Positions 1 through 8,464 of a DNA stretch of 64,000 bases are shown here, one piece after another. Both the position numbers and the translations under genes were made by a program. Origin of the DNA: JAGVDM01 sp964642315 (lineage in GTDB: Bacteria > Patescibacteriota > Gracilibacteria > Peribacterales > Peribacteraceae); contig CAZXOG010000003.1 of the NCBI GenBank assembly GCA_964642315.1, forward strand, positions 62,001 to 126,000, in the 5' to 3' direction. Numbering within the stretch: position 1 is the stretch's first letter; the number at the start of each line of letters is the position of its first letter. A model generated the notes under the pieces. That model made no database searches, was not told the DNA's origin, and worked only from the letters and a program-made list of their open reading frames with translations.

Positions 1-165
1 GCGCTGCAGCCGCTTGCCCTTTCTAAGGGAGAGGAACTGCGGTGCGCGGTCACATCAGATTCCCGTCCGGAAGTGAAAATCAACGTGCAGTGGGCTCTCG
101 AACATATTGATACAGCGGGAAAACTCCGCGAAAAACAGGCGATGGATATGCAGAGAGGGATATGA
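1..165 (+). CDS. C-terminal end of an unidentified protein (partial)
   Basis: An open frame runs from the window edge to a TGA at 163-165, giving the last 54 residues of a protein whose start lies outside. The tail has a beta-rich pattern with a KGEEL motif followed by a hydrophobic/Trp strand and a charged end. This faintly resembles the C-terminal barrel of PRMT-like methyltransferases, but the match is too weak to name it. It ends 30 bases before the stop of the convergent helicase gene. Base composition is closer to the GC-rich bulk of the window than to the helicase gene. Confidence 0.45.
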   Translation, partial: ALQPLALSKGEELRCAVTSDSRPEVKINVQWALEHIDTAGKLREKQAMDMQRGI

Positions 166-195
166 TGCGAATCAAATTCTTCGTGATTGTAAATT

Positions 196-2469
196 TCAGT
201 GGCCAATTATGGTGGAGATCAATTTTCCCACCCTTTTTTTAATGTGAGGTTGTTGCATGTATGGCAATTCCAAAATTTCCTCCAAAGCATATACGTCGAT
301 AGGATTCTTAACACTCATTGCTCTTCCACATTTTTGGATGCCTCCTGATGCGATTTCTGCCCAAATTTGTTTAGTATCTAGCCCATTTGTTTTTGTGAAT
401 TTTCTAATTCCCACGCAATGCATCCCATTAATATTCACAACCCCGTTCGCATCTAATTGTTGATTTTGGATTTGTACATATTCCAAACGCATCACCGCAT
501 CTTTCTGATAGAGAGGGATTGGAAGGCGGTTCCCTTGGCTCAATGCCTCGTGTCTAGGTGTTAGTTGAGCCGATGCAATTTCTCTTCTGAGGATTCTTTC
601 GTTCAGACCAGTGAAGTCACAAAATCGGTTAATTGCAATCCATTGCTCACCATTTATTGTAAGTTCGCCGTTTTCGCCAACGCAGACTCCCTGTTTTCTG
701 CGTAAAACAAATTCCAAATTATCCACCATCTCTTTTTCATAGACATCAATTATTCTGTTCCCATTTTTTGCTTTACCAAATGGCGTGAGACCTATTTTTG
801 TTATGTGTCTCCTTAGGGCTTCGCGGTCGAGGTGATTATTCACACAATATCTTTCGATTCCTATACATTCGACCCCATCGATGAGTATTCGACCAAATTC
901 ATCAACCTGACCTAGTTCTATTGCATATGATAGCTTGGTTCCGTTTGCCATTTTACAGCAGTCATCCGGTCTTTCCCCCATTTGTGCCAAAGCATCTGCA
1001 ATTTTTAGCGGCATTCGGCGCCGGGATGTACCTCTCAATTGCCAGTCTGTTTCAAAGACGTACGAGAAATCCTTTTTGTTTCCCGCAGTGTCCTCATAGG
1101 CACGTGCTGTACGACCAACTCCTTGCATAATTAACGCAGGGCTTTGTGATGCCCGAGCCCAGATTGCGGCATTTGCCGGTGGGAAGTTCCATCCCTCTGC
1201 TAATTTTGTAACGGTGATAATTAGATCGATATCTTGATTTAATAGTTGCTGTTCGGCCGTGCTCAGCAGTGTTTCCGCATTTACTTGGTTCAAATCTTTT
1301 GTCTCGCGACTCGTAATTGTTCTTGTTTTTAGCCCGAGTCTTTTTGCCTCACTCGCGAATCGATCGCATTCAGCAATGCTAACGCAGAATGCAATACCAC
1401 GAAGGGGATACTGGTGTTTTTTTCGCGCCTTTTTGTATTGTGTTAATATCTCCATATATTCTCCGATCAGTTTCTGGTATGCATTTTCACGGCGGAGCAC
1501 TTCAACCTCTTTCTTTAATGAAAAATCTCCTTCCTCTAAATCTTCATCTGTGATTGTACCGTCTGTATGCACAATGCGGTAAGGAACAAGAATGCCAGAT
1601 CTCACTAGATCTGCATGTTTTTCTTCGGCAATTTTATGGCCGAAGGCGTCCTCTACGTGCTTGTCGGCAAGTTTTGGAGTAGCTGTAAATCCGAGTTTTA
1701 GTGCTCGAGCGGGGGCATACCTTTGTAGATTCTCAAGTACGTTATTTTCTGCGCCTTGTTCTTCTTCTGTGAGAAGTTCGTCAAATTCACCATTAAGCAC
1801 ATCCAAGCTTTCCTGTGTTCTTTTGCCCAGTGCCCTGTGAGCTTCATCGCAAATGATGAGCTGACGCGACTGATTTTTCGCTAAATATCTCTTGTTGCGA
1901 TCAATAAGGCTTTGATGACTTTGATAAGTTGCGATTTGGATAGGTTTTTCAAATTCCTGTGTTCCTCCTCCGACAAGACCAATCTTGTTTTCGGGTATTT
2001 TGACAATGTCAACTAGCTCCTTTTTTGTCTGATGGAGAAGATTGGTTCTTGGCACAAGAATTAGTGTTGATACATCACATAAGCGCGCAATAACACCGAA
2101 CAATACCGTTTTACCCGCACCTGTTGGTTGTCTAATGTAACCAGATGTCTTCCCGTAACCCTCACACCTTAAAAATTCAACAAGTTTGTGGACTGAATTC
2201 AGCTGGTTTGGCCGAAGGCAGACATTGCTTCTTTGGAATGTCGCAAGATTCATGCGGATATTCCTTAGAAGCTGCTGATACAGCACTAAGCGGTCGATTC
2301 TTTCAGCGATCGATTGTAACTCGGTTTTGTTCGCCATTATCTCTCCAGTTTTTTCTCTGACAATTGATTGGAGAGATCTTAGGTAGGTTTGTCTTTCCCT
2401 CTCTACATCACGTATGGTTTTTTCAATTGTTGATAATGCCGTTGTAGCCGCCCGGTTTATTTCTTGCAT
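196..2469 (-). CDS. SF2 DEAD/DEAH helicase with three C-terminal repeat modules
   Basis: This is a 757-residue nucleic-acid-dependent ATPase of superfamily II. Residues 1-80 are charged and probably coiled-coil. The helicase core shows Walker A QPTGAGKT (114-121), DEAH (208-211), FTATP (261-265) and motif VI QGVGRTAR (449-456). Residues 523-588, 598-665 and 673-738 are three diverged copies of one module of about 66 residues: a short strand pair around I-(D/N)-G, an aromatic 'IxxF/Y' segment, a helix-turn-helix-like stretch and a final Pro/Ile-rich strand. No nuclease motif is visible, and no methyltransferase or specificity subunit lies beside it. The gene is visibly AT-richer than everything after 2.6 kb and abuts tRNA-Thr, suggesting horizontal transfer. 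Role unknown; a defence or mobile-element function is inference only. Confidence 0.85.
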   Translation of the reverse strand: MQEINRAATTALSTIEKTIRDVERERQTYLRSLQSIVREKTGEIMANKTELQSIAERIDRLVLYQQLLRNIRMNLATFQRSNVCLRPNQLNSVHKLVEFLRCEGYGKTSGYIRQPTGAGKTVLFGVIARLCDVSTLILVPRTNLLHQTKKELVDIVKIPENKIGLVGGGTQEFEKPIQIATYQSHQSLIDRNKRYLAKNQSRQLIICDEAHRALGKRTQESLDVLNGEFDELLTEEEQGAENNVLENLQRYAPARALKLGFTATPKLADKHVEDAFGHKIAEEKHADLVRSGILVPYRIVHTDGTITDEDLEEGDFSLKKEVEVLRRENAYQKLIGEYMEILTQYKKARKKHQYPLRGIAFCVSIAECDRFASEAKRLGLKTRTITSRETKDLNQVNAETLLSTAEQQLLNQDIDLIITVTKLAEGWNFPPANAAIWARASQSPALIMQGVGRTARAYEDTAGNKKDFSYVFETDWQLRGTSRRRMPLKIADALAQMGERPDDCCKMANGTKLSYAIELGQVDEFGRILIDGVECIGIERYCVNNHLDREALRRHITKIGLTPFGKAKNGNRIIDVYEKEMVDNLEFVLRRKQGVCVGENGELTINGEQWIAINRFCDFTGLNERILRREIASAQLTPRHEALSQGNRLPIPLYQKDAVMRLEYVQIQNQQLDANGVVNINGMHCVGIRKFTKTNGLDTKQIWAEIASGGIQKCGRAMSVKNPIDVYALEEILELPYMQQPHIKKRVGKLISTIIGH

Positions 2470-2479
2470 TTCACTAAAA

Positions 2480-2508
2480 ATTCTATGTTAGTCAAATTAA
2501 AGATTCAA
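2480..2508 (-). promoter_or_regulatory. Promoter of the helicase gene
   Basis: On the minus strand TTGAAT (2508-2503) is followed by a 17-base spacer and TAGAAT (2485-2480). The -10 hexamer ends 10 bases before the ATG at 2469, so the leader should be only a few bases. Confidence 0.6.
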
Positions 2509-2557
2509 CTAATAGCACTCATTTTTATAAAGGCTAAGGCGTTGTTAAATGTGGATT

Positions 2558-2633
2558 TGGAGCCGTCTTCGGGAATTGAACCCGAGACCCCCTCCTTACC
2601 ATGGAGGTGCTCTACCAACTGAGCTAAGACGGC
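2558..2633 (-). tRNA. tRNA-Thr (GGT anticodon)
   Basis: The 76-base minus-strand cloverleaf has acceptor arms GCCGTCT/AGACGGC, a D-arm GCTC...GAGC, an anticodon stem CCTCC/GGAGG with loop ATGGTAA (anticodon GGT, reading ACC/ACU) and a T-arm CGGG-TTCAATT-CCCG. It has discriminator T and an encoded CCA end. Its 3' end faces the AT-rich helicase segment, the usual orientation for integration at a tRNA gene. Confidence 0.95.
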
Positions 2634-2673
2634 ATGGTCGTGCCCGTGGCGCTTTTACGGACCGGCGGGGCGG

Positions 2674-2703
2674 AGTCTACAGAATCGCGTCGTGCTGGAA
2701 CAA
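2674..2703 (-). promoter_or_regulatory. Candidate promoter for tRNA-Thr
   Basis: On the minus strand TTGTTC (2703-2698), an 18-base spacer and TAGACT (2679-2674) lie about 40 bases upstream of the tRNA 5' end. The -35 match is partial. Confidence 0.4.
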
Positions 2704-2704
2704 C

Positions 2705-3118
2705 TCATTCTCCGGTGATTTCCACCGTGTCCAGCCATCCCTGCGGATCTTTTCCCTCTGCTTTCCGCAGTGCGTTCTTCATGGTGTGCAGGCAGAGTAG
2801 CGCACATTTGATGCGTCGCAGACCAACAGGAACGCCGAGGAGGGAAAGAACGAATTCTTTCTTCCATTGCTCCACTTCCGCCACAGTTTTCCCCTCCACG
2901 GATTCCGCGAGCATGGACATTGCTGCCTGGCTGACCGCGCAGCCCGTGCCGTGCCAGCTGATGGCAGCGATCCGGTCCCCCTTGAGGCAGAGATTCACGC
3001 GGATCGCATCACCGCACGAGTGATTGAGTTCCTCGTGTTCCACGGTTGCGTTTGCAATGCCTTGCTGTTTCCGCGGGTGGCGGAAGTGTTCGAGGATATT
3101 CTCTGCGTAGAGATCCAT
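2705..3118 (-). CDS. sufU: SUF-type Fe-S cluster scaffold SufU
   Basis: This 137-residue U-type scaffold receives sulfur from the cysteine desulfurase encoded just upstream and helps assemble Fe-S clusters in the cytoplasm. The three family cysteines are present: Cys35 in SCGD (with Asp37), Cys60 in GTGCAVS and Cys105 in RRIKC. The start is the ATG at 3118 because the family N-terminus (MDLYAENILEHF) begins there and a -10-like CATACT (3132-3127) ends 8 bases before it. The frame stays open further upstream, but that extension reads through an intergenic palindrome. It follows sufS on the same strand with a gap of about 136 bases. No sufBCD is in view. Confidence 0.93.
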   Translation of the reverse strand: MDLYAENILEHFRHPRKQQGIANATVEHEELNHSCGDAIRVNLCLKGDRIAAISWHGTGCAVSQAAMSMLAESVEGKTVAEVEQWKKEFVLSLLGVPVGLRRIKCALLCLHTMKNALRKAEGKDPQGWLDTVEITGE

Positions 3119-3136
3119 GTGGGGGCAGTATGGAAT

Positions 3137-3169
3137 GTTCTTTCTTTGTCTGCCAGACAAAGAAAGAAC
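3137..3169. repeat. 33-base perfect palindrome between sufS and sufU
   Basis: Arms GTTCTTTCTTTGTCTG (3137-3152) and its exact reverse complement (3154-3169) flank a single base. It sits where the -35 region of sufU should be, just upstream of CATACT at 3132-3127. It could be an operator, a terminator/attenuator hairpin lacking a clear U-tract, or a dispersed REP/MITE-type palindrome. Confidence 0.8.
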
Positions 3170-3254
3170 CAAAGAAAACTCACCGCGCGCCAATGCCTCC
3201 CGCTGGCCGCAACACCCCCCGTGGCGCGCGGGCCTGCCCGGATTGCAGGTAGTA

Positions 3255-4484
3255 CTACCGTTGCAGGATTGCGGCAGCTTGCTGAATGGCGATGATACAA
3301 CGATGGATGTCGTCCGTAACGCTATAGATGCCTACTGAAAGACGCGTGGTGGCTGGTACTCCGAGTTCTTTGTGGAGCGGCTGCGTGCAGTGGTGCCCCG
3401 CGCGCAGGCAAATGCCTTCTTCGCCGAGGAGGTGCGTGAGATCATGCGGGTGCATATTTTCCACAGTGAAACTCACACATCCACTCCGCTCCTCACTCCT
3501 GCGCAGTCCCACAATGCGGATGCCTGGGATGCCCCCTAGTTCTTTGCATGCGAGGGTGATGAGAGCTTGTTCATGCATTTCGATTTCTTTCCATTCGTAT
3601 GCATTGAGCCAGTCTATCGCCGCCCTGAGTCCAATTGCCTGTGTGATCGGCGGCGTGCCAGCTTCGAATTTCTGCGGCGGATCCGCGGGCATAAAGCCGG
3701 TTTGCGTGACCGTGTGGATCATCGATCCGCCGCCGAGGAATGGTGGCATTTCCTCGAGGAGTTCCCGTTTGCCGAAGAGCACGCCGATGCCGGTAGGCCC
3801 GTAGATTTTGTGCCCCGAAAATGCGAGGAAGTCACAATCGAGTGCCTGCACATCAATGCGGTGGTGCGCCGCGAACTGCGCTGCATCCACCAGTACCGCC
3901 GCGCCAGCGCCGTGCGCGGCGCGGATGATCTCCTCAAGCGGCGGCCGCACACCGAGCACGTTGCTCTGCGCGGTCACGGCGACGAGCTTCACGTTCCCCT
4001 GTGCGAGGAACGTGCGGCACTCCTCCATTTTCAGGTGCCCTTCCGCATCAATCCCGATCCAGTCGATGTTGAGGCCGCGGCGCTCAGCGAGCTGCATCCA
4101 CGGCACGATGTTGCTGTGGTGCTCCAGCAGCGTGAGCACGATGCGGTCACCTTTTCCAACCTTTCCATCCATGCATCGCGCAACGAGGTTGATGGATTCG
4201 GTGCCGTTCTTCGTGAAGATGATTTCTTGCTGGTGTCGCGCGCCGATGAAGCGTTGCACTGTTTGCCGTGCCGCTTCGTATTGCTCAGTCGCCTGTTCCG
4301 CGAGCAGGTGCATGCCGCGGTGCACGTTCGACCGTTCCTCCTCCTCGAACGTGCGCATGCGGTCGAGCACGCCCACCGGCGATGGCGTAGTGGCGGCGCT
4401 GTCGAGGTACACGATGGGCTTGCCGTTCACCGTGTTCTTGAGGAGCGGGAATTGCCTGCGGATATCCTGCACATTGAGGGCCAT
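3255..4484 (-). CDS. sufS: Cysteine desulfurase SufS
   Basis: This 409-residue PLP enzyme (fold type I, class V aminotransferase family) removes sulfur from L-cysteine for Fe-S assembly. The PLP lysine is Lys226 in FSGHKIYGPTG, and the catalytic cysteine is Cys366 in RAGHHCTQPL, the SufS-type arrangement. Length fits the family norm of about 406. The ATG at 4484 was chosen because MALNVQDIRRQFPLL is the expected N-terminus. A -10-like TATGAT (4499-4494) ends 9 bases upstream. A longer open frame to 4586 would overlap the divergent gene at 4574. It lies upstream of sufU on the same strand, forming a minimal SUF sulfur-transfer pair. Confidence 0.95.
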   Translation of the reverse strand: MALNVQDIRRQFPLLKNTVNGKPIVYLDSAATTPSPVGVLDRMRTFEEEERSNVHRGMHLLAEQATEQYEAARQTVQRFIGARHQQEIIFTKNGTESINLVARCMDGKVGKGDRIVLTLLEHHSNIVPWMQLAERRGLNIDWIGIDAEGHLKMEECRTFLAQGNVKLVAVTAQSNVLGVRPPLEEIIRAAHGAGAAVLVDAAQFAAHHRIDVQALDCDFLAFSGHKIYGPTGIGVLFGKRELLEEMPPFLGGGSMIHTVTQTGFMPADPPQKFEAGTPPITQAIGLRAAIDWLNAYEWKEIEMHEQALITLACKELGGIPGIRIVGLRRSEERSGCVSFTVENMHPHDLTHLLGEEGICLRAGHHCTQPLHKELGVPATTRLSVGIYSVTDDIHRCIIAIQQAAAILQR

Positions 4485-4573
4485 GGAATACGCATCATAG
4501 AGCCCCCTTGCGGATTCCTGCCAGGAATTCGGGTGCCCTTCTGCCGGTTCTCTGGTAGGGTTCCTGCCGTCCC

Positions 4574-7390
4574 ATGCAGCGGTCAACCATTCAACGCCTT
4601 TCTCTCATACTGTTCCTCGCGCTTGTACTCTGGGGGGGATACGTTTCACTCGTTTTCCTCGGTATTCCCGTGCACGGCAGGGTGCTCCTTTCCGATGCCG
4701 GGTGGCAGTTCGTTGCCACGGTGTGCAGTGACGAGTCGTTTTTCTGCCGAGGCGTCGCCGGATTCCTCCCAACGATTTTCTACACCGTGAGCCGCGCGTC
4801 GCCGTTCCTGTGGTACGGCGTCGCCGTTCTTCTCGCATATGGGGCATTCCTTGGATGGCGAGCGTACGGGCGCGGCAGCGTTTCCTTTTCCTGCACGTGC
4901 AAGCCATGGCACGTGTTCATGGTGTTCCTTGGAATGGTGTGGCTGCTTTTTACGGTGCTCACGTCTGCTTCCTACGATCAGGGCGGCAAGGACGTGTCAT
5001 TCCGGCAGCTCATCGAGCCGCATCCTTCCGTGTACCGTTCGGATAATCCGGAGGGCCTCACGGTGCTCCAGGAGAATTTCGACGCGCTCTCGGAGCGCGG
5101 GTGTCTGCGACAGACCGGTTCGGTGCGCGAAGGCGTCGGGAAGTACACCATCAATATCCGCTGCGTTCAGCAGTCGTTCTTCACGATCGTCGTGCCGCAG
5201 ATCGGGTTCCAGCTTTTCCTGATTCTTGTGCTGCTTGTTGCGGGGAGAACGGTTCTCTCGCTTCTCAAGCTCCGGATTGACGATCCGTTTGCGGAAGCCG
5301 TGGTCAGCGCGGGGCTGGGGGCGTGCGCGCTCATTGCGCTGCTCTGGCTGCTTGCTGTTTTTCACGCGTTCACAGCCACTGCGGGATGGGTGCTCCTCTT
5401 GGCGGTTCTGCTCGCCGGCTACCAGCATGTGCGGTATTGGGTGAAGATGTTCTTCTCGCGAACGTTCGAGGTTTCGCGTCCCTGGAATAGTTTCGTGCTG
5501 CTCTGTGCTTTCCTGCTGCTCAGTCTGCTCGCGTTCAATTTCCTCACGGTCATCCGTCCGTTCCCGATCGGATGGGATGATCTGGGGAGCTACCTCAACC
5601 GGCCCCGCCTGCTCGTGAGCTACGGGGAATTCCTCAATGCCATGAGCACGTTCCAGTGGGAGTATCTCTCGGCATTGGGGTATCTGCTCTATGGCTTCAA
5701 CAGCATCTTCGGCAGCACTGCCGCCATGGTTATCAACTGGATGGCCGGTCTGCTCGCGGTGCTCGCAGTGATGGCATTCTCGCGCCGGTTCCTTGGCAGC
5801 AGCGCAGGGGTGATCGCCGGTCTGCTGTACTACAGTCTCCCGCTCGTCGGGCATTTCTCCTTTGCCGACATGAAGACGGATAATGCCGTCTTCCTCTTCC
5901 AGGCACTCGGGATTTTCTGTCTGTTTGTCGCCCTGTTTCCGGCTGGCGAATCCGCAGAGGAGGCGAGCGATGCACGTCCTGCTATTTCCTGGCGATGGAT
6001 TGTCCTCTCCGGCGCGTTCTGTGCGTTCGCTTTCGGCACGAAGTCCACTGCAGCGATGACGATCACGATGCTGGTGGCCGTGCTTGCGGGAGCACTCACG
6101 CACTGGTCGGCTTTTGTTGCGATCGTCTTCCTCTCGTTTGCCGTGTTCGAATCCCAGGGGGCCTTGGGTATCGCCAATATCGCTGCGCGTGTCGGGTGGC
6201 CGTTCCTCACACGCGAACTCTTCCTCACGCTCGCGCTCGCGGCATCCGCTGTGTTCGGCATTCTTGCTGTTGTGCGTGCGCGGCGCTCCATTCCCAGGGG
6301 GCTTGTGATGCTTGCGCTCTTCCTTGTTTCCGTCGGGATCGGCGTTGCGCCGTGGCTCCTCAATAACAACATCCGAGCAGGCAACATTGTTCCACAGCTT
6401 CTCCTCAAGGCGCCGCGCAGCGCGTATGAGCCGTCCGTTCTCATCCTCGCCGCGCCGGGCACGGCAACCGGTTCACGCGTGCTGCCATCGGAGCTTGCCC
6501 TTGATCCCGCGCATCCTGCGTGCAATCCCACTGGGAGGGAGGAGGAACTCGGGCGGTACTGGGGTGAGCGGGAGGGGTGGGGCCATTATCTAGGGCTTCC
6601 GTGGCGAGTGGTGATGAACGTGGATAGTGCCGGGTACTATGTCACAACGTCGCCGGTGCTTCTCCTTCTGCCGCTCCTCCTCTTCCTCCCATTCTTCTGG
6701 CAGGCCAAGGGGCGCTGGTTCCGGTGGCTTTTCCTCGGGACAGTGTTCCTCATTGCACAGTGGATATTCCTTGCGAACGGTGTTCTCTGGTATGGCATTG
6801 CCATGTTCCTGGGTTTCTCCGTCGCGCTGGAGGCGCTGTACATCCGCGCGCCGGATTCCCTCAACAGGCGTGCGCTGATCGTGCTGTTGCTCGTTGGGTT
6901 TCTCAGTTGTTTCGCCATGCGCTTCTGGCAGTTCGAGCAGCAGCGCAATCTTCTGGAGTATCCCATGGGCAAGGCATCGGCAGCCGTCATGCGCGAACGG
7001 ACGGTGCCGTATTACGACGACATCGTCGATGTTCTCCTGCCCCGTCACGTGCAGATGAAGGACCGGCCGTACCTCTTCCGCGTCGGCACGTTCATTCCGT
7101 ACTTCATTCCGCGGAATCTCGAAGTCATCGGCCTTACTGATCACCAGCTCGATCTCTTCAGTTGCCTGCATCAGGAGCAGGATGACCAGCTCACGCTGGA
7201 ACGCTTCCGGGCACTCGGATTCAACAGCATCATCTTCGATACGAACACGGCGACGATCGAGCGAGATGAAAACGGGTCGCTCCATCAGAAGGTGCAGGAT
7301 TTCGTGGACTTCCTGAATAATTCTTCCCTCGGATTCCAGGTGTTGGTGAATGACATGAATGCGGGAGTCGTGTTCCTCCTCATACCCTGA
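4574..7390 (+). CDS. Large multi-pass membrane protein, GT-C/GT39-like
   Basis: This 938-residue protein begins with a membrane segment and has more than fifteen hydrophobic helices in blocks, with a soluble C-terminal part of roughly 100 residues. The loop near residue 330 (PFPIGWDDLGSYL) carries an acidic pair at the place and in the sequence style of the first extracytoplasmic loop of GT-C glycosyltransferases (ArnT/PMT/GT39), which use polyprenyl-linked sugars. It heads a run of glycosyltransferase genes, which supports a surface-glycan role. Family assignment is by architecture only; a polymerase or flippase-like role cannot be excluded. A TAGGGT at 4556-4561 is a weak -10 candidate, 12 bases before the ATG. 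Confidence 0.7.
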   Translation: MQRSTIQRLSLILFLALVLWGGYVSLVFLGIPVHGRVLLSDAGWQFVATVCSDESFFCRGVAGFLPTIFYTVSRASPFLWYGVAVLLAYGAFLGWRAYGRGSVSFSCTCKPWHVFMVFLGMVWLLFTVLTSASYDQGGKDVSFRQLIEPHPSVYRSDNPEGLTVLQENFDALSERGCLRQTGSVREGVGKYTINIRCVQQSFFTIVVPQIGFQLFLILVLLVAGRTVLSLLKLRIDDPFAEAVVSAGLGACALIALLWLLAVFHAFTATAGWVLLLAVLLAGYQHVRYWVKMFFSRTFEVSRPWNSFVLLCAFLLLSLLAFNFLTVIRPFPIGWDDLGSYLNRPRLLVSYGEFLNAMSTFQWEYLSALGYLLYGFNSIFGSTAAMVINWMAGLLAVLAVMAFSRRFLGSSAGVIAGLLYYSLPLVGHFSFADMKTDNAVFLFQALGIFCLFVALFPAGESAEEASDARPAISWRWIVLSGAFCAFAFGTKSTAAMTITMLVAVLAGALTHWSAFVAIVFLSFAVFESQGALGIANIAARVGWPFLTRELFLTLALAASAVFGILAVVRARRSIPRGLVMLALFLVSVGIGVAPWLLNNNIRAGNIVPQLLLKAPRSAYEPSVLILAAPGTATGSRVLPSELALDPAHPACNPTGREEELGRYWGEREGWGHYLGLPWRVVMNVDSAGYYVTTSPVLLLLPLLLFLPFFWQAKGRWFRWLFLGTVFLIAQWIFLANGVLWYGIAMFLGFSVALEALYIRAPDSLNRRALIVLLLVGFLSCFAMRFWQFEQQRNLLEYPMGKASAAVMRERTVPYYDDIVDVLLPRHVQMKDRPYLFRVGTFIPYFIPRNLEVIGLTDHQLDLFSCLHQEQDDQLTLERFRALGFNSIIFDTNTATIERDENGSLHQKVQDFVDFLNNSSLGFQVLVNDMNAGVVFLLIP

Positions 7391-7442
7391 AACGGGTTTT
7401 CTCCTTGATTCACTGGCACGCTCTGGGCCAGTCTTATCCGCG

Positions 7443-8117
7443 ATGGCACAACGGGTGATCGCCGTTATTCCCGCCTTCAACGAGGCAACGCGCGTTGGGG
7501 CGGTGGTCCGGGCAGTCGCCGCCTACGCGGAGACTGTTCTCGTCGTGAACGACGGCTCCACCGATGCGACGGCTGCCGAGGCAGAACGCGCTGGTGCACG
7601 CGTCGTGCAGCACATCGATAACTGCGGGCCTGGTGCTGCTACCATGACCGGTCTGCGTGCCGCCCTTTCACTCGGCGCGGATGTCGTGGTGACATTGGAT
7701 GCTGATGAGCAGCACGATCCCCACGATATTCCCGCGATGCTTGCGCCTGTGCTCAGGGGGGAAGCCGACATTGTCTTCGCGAACCGTTTCGGCCAGCGCA
7801 ACCGCATTCCATTCATCCGGCGCGCCTTCAATGCCGCGGGGAACACCATCACGTTCATTGCCACAGGTCGTTGGATGCCGGATAGCCAATGCGGCTTTAA
7901 AGTTTTTGGGCCCCGCGCTCTGCAGGAAGTGGATCTGCAGACCAACGGGTTTGAGTTCTGCACCGAAATTGTCCGTGAAACAGTGCAGCATCGGTGGCGC
8001 ACCGCACAAGTGCCTGTCAAAGTGCTCTATTCGGAGTACACTCTGGCCAAAGGGCAGTCCTTCGCCAACGGCGTGCGTACCGCCCTCAAGATTCTCCTGC
8101 GATCCTTCATCCGATAA
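7443..8117 (+). CDS. GT2 family glycosyltransferase (DPM1-like)
   Basis: This 224-residue GT-A fold enzyme transfers a sugar from a nucleotide donor, probably to a polyprenyl phosphate. Visible are the N-terminal VIPAFNEA strand, NDGSTDAT, and the metal-binding DADEQHDP motif. The start at 7443 (MAQRVIAVIPAFNE) fits the family; an open extension back to 7359 would overlap the preceding gene. The next gene encodes a DUF2304 membrane protein, a pairing common in dolichyl-phosphate-mannose-synthase-like loci. Confidence 0.9.
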   Translation: MAQRVIAVIPAFNEATRVGAVVRAVAAYAETVLVVNDGSTDATAAEAERAGARVVQHIDNCGPGAATMTGLRAALSLGADVVVTLDADEQHDPHDIPAMLAPVLRGEADIVFANRFGQRNRIPFIRRAFNAAGNTITFIATGRWMPDSQCGFKVFGPRALQEVDLQTNGFEFCTEIVRETVQHRWRTAQVPVKVLYSEYTLAKGQSFANGVRTALKILLRSFIR

Positions 8118-8119
8118 CT

Positions 8120-8458
8120 ATGGGCATCACCCCTTACCAGATCCTCACGCCGGCCGCTTCGCTCATTGCGATTCTGTATGCATGGAGTCTCGTTGCCAGA
8201 AAGAAGAAGACCGTGTGGGAAGCAGCGGTGTGGACGCTCTTCTGGTGCGGTATCGGTGCTATAGCCCTCTTTCCCGATCTTCTCGACACGTTGCGGCAGG
8301 TAACAGGTGTGCAGAACCGTGAGAATGCCGTGTTCGTGACGAGCATCGGTATTCTCTTCTTCATCGTGTTCTACCTTGTTGTCCGCTTGGAGGAGCTCGA
8401 CCGGCGCGTGGCGCGCATCGTGCGCAAGATTGCCGTGAAGGACATCGAGGAAGATTGA
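8120..8458 (+). CDS. DUF2304-like small membrane protein
   Basis: This 112-residue protein has three hydrophobic segments (about 5-25, 35-52, 72-93) and a charged cytoplasmic tail (RLEELDRRVARIVRK). The pattern and position directly after a GT2 gene match the DUF2304 family, thought to accompany or anchor polyprenyl-phosphate glycosyltransferases. It starts two bases after the GT2 stop, so the two are probably translationally coupled. Confidence 0.75.
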   Translation: MGITPYQILTPAASLIAILYAWSLVARKKKTVWEAAVWTLFWCGIGAIALFPDLLDTLRQVTGVQNRENAVFVTSIGILFFIVFYLVVRLEELDRRVARIVRKIAVKDIEED

Positions 8459-8464
8459 CCCCGC

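Noticed and set aside
2558..2633. A second copy of the tRNA-Thr 3' end as an att repeat near position 166-195
   Set aside because: I compared the left edge of the AT-rich segment with the tRNA 3' end and saw no match; the other boundary, if any, is outside the window.
3046..3338. Short plus-strand frames over the sufS-sufU gap
   Set aside because: They read through the palindrome and antisense to sufU and sufS with no recognisable product.
4997..6103. Long open frame antisense to the GT-C-like membrane protein
   Set aside because: Its product is highly charged low-complexity sequence, the mirror of hydrophobic codons on the other strand; the plus-strand gene has coherent membrane topology.
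7376..7400. Weak hairpin ACCC/GGGT followed by T-rich sequence after the GT-C-like gene as a terminator
   Set aside because: The stem is only 4 bp and overlaps the stop codon, and the downstream genes are closely packed on the same strand.
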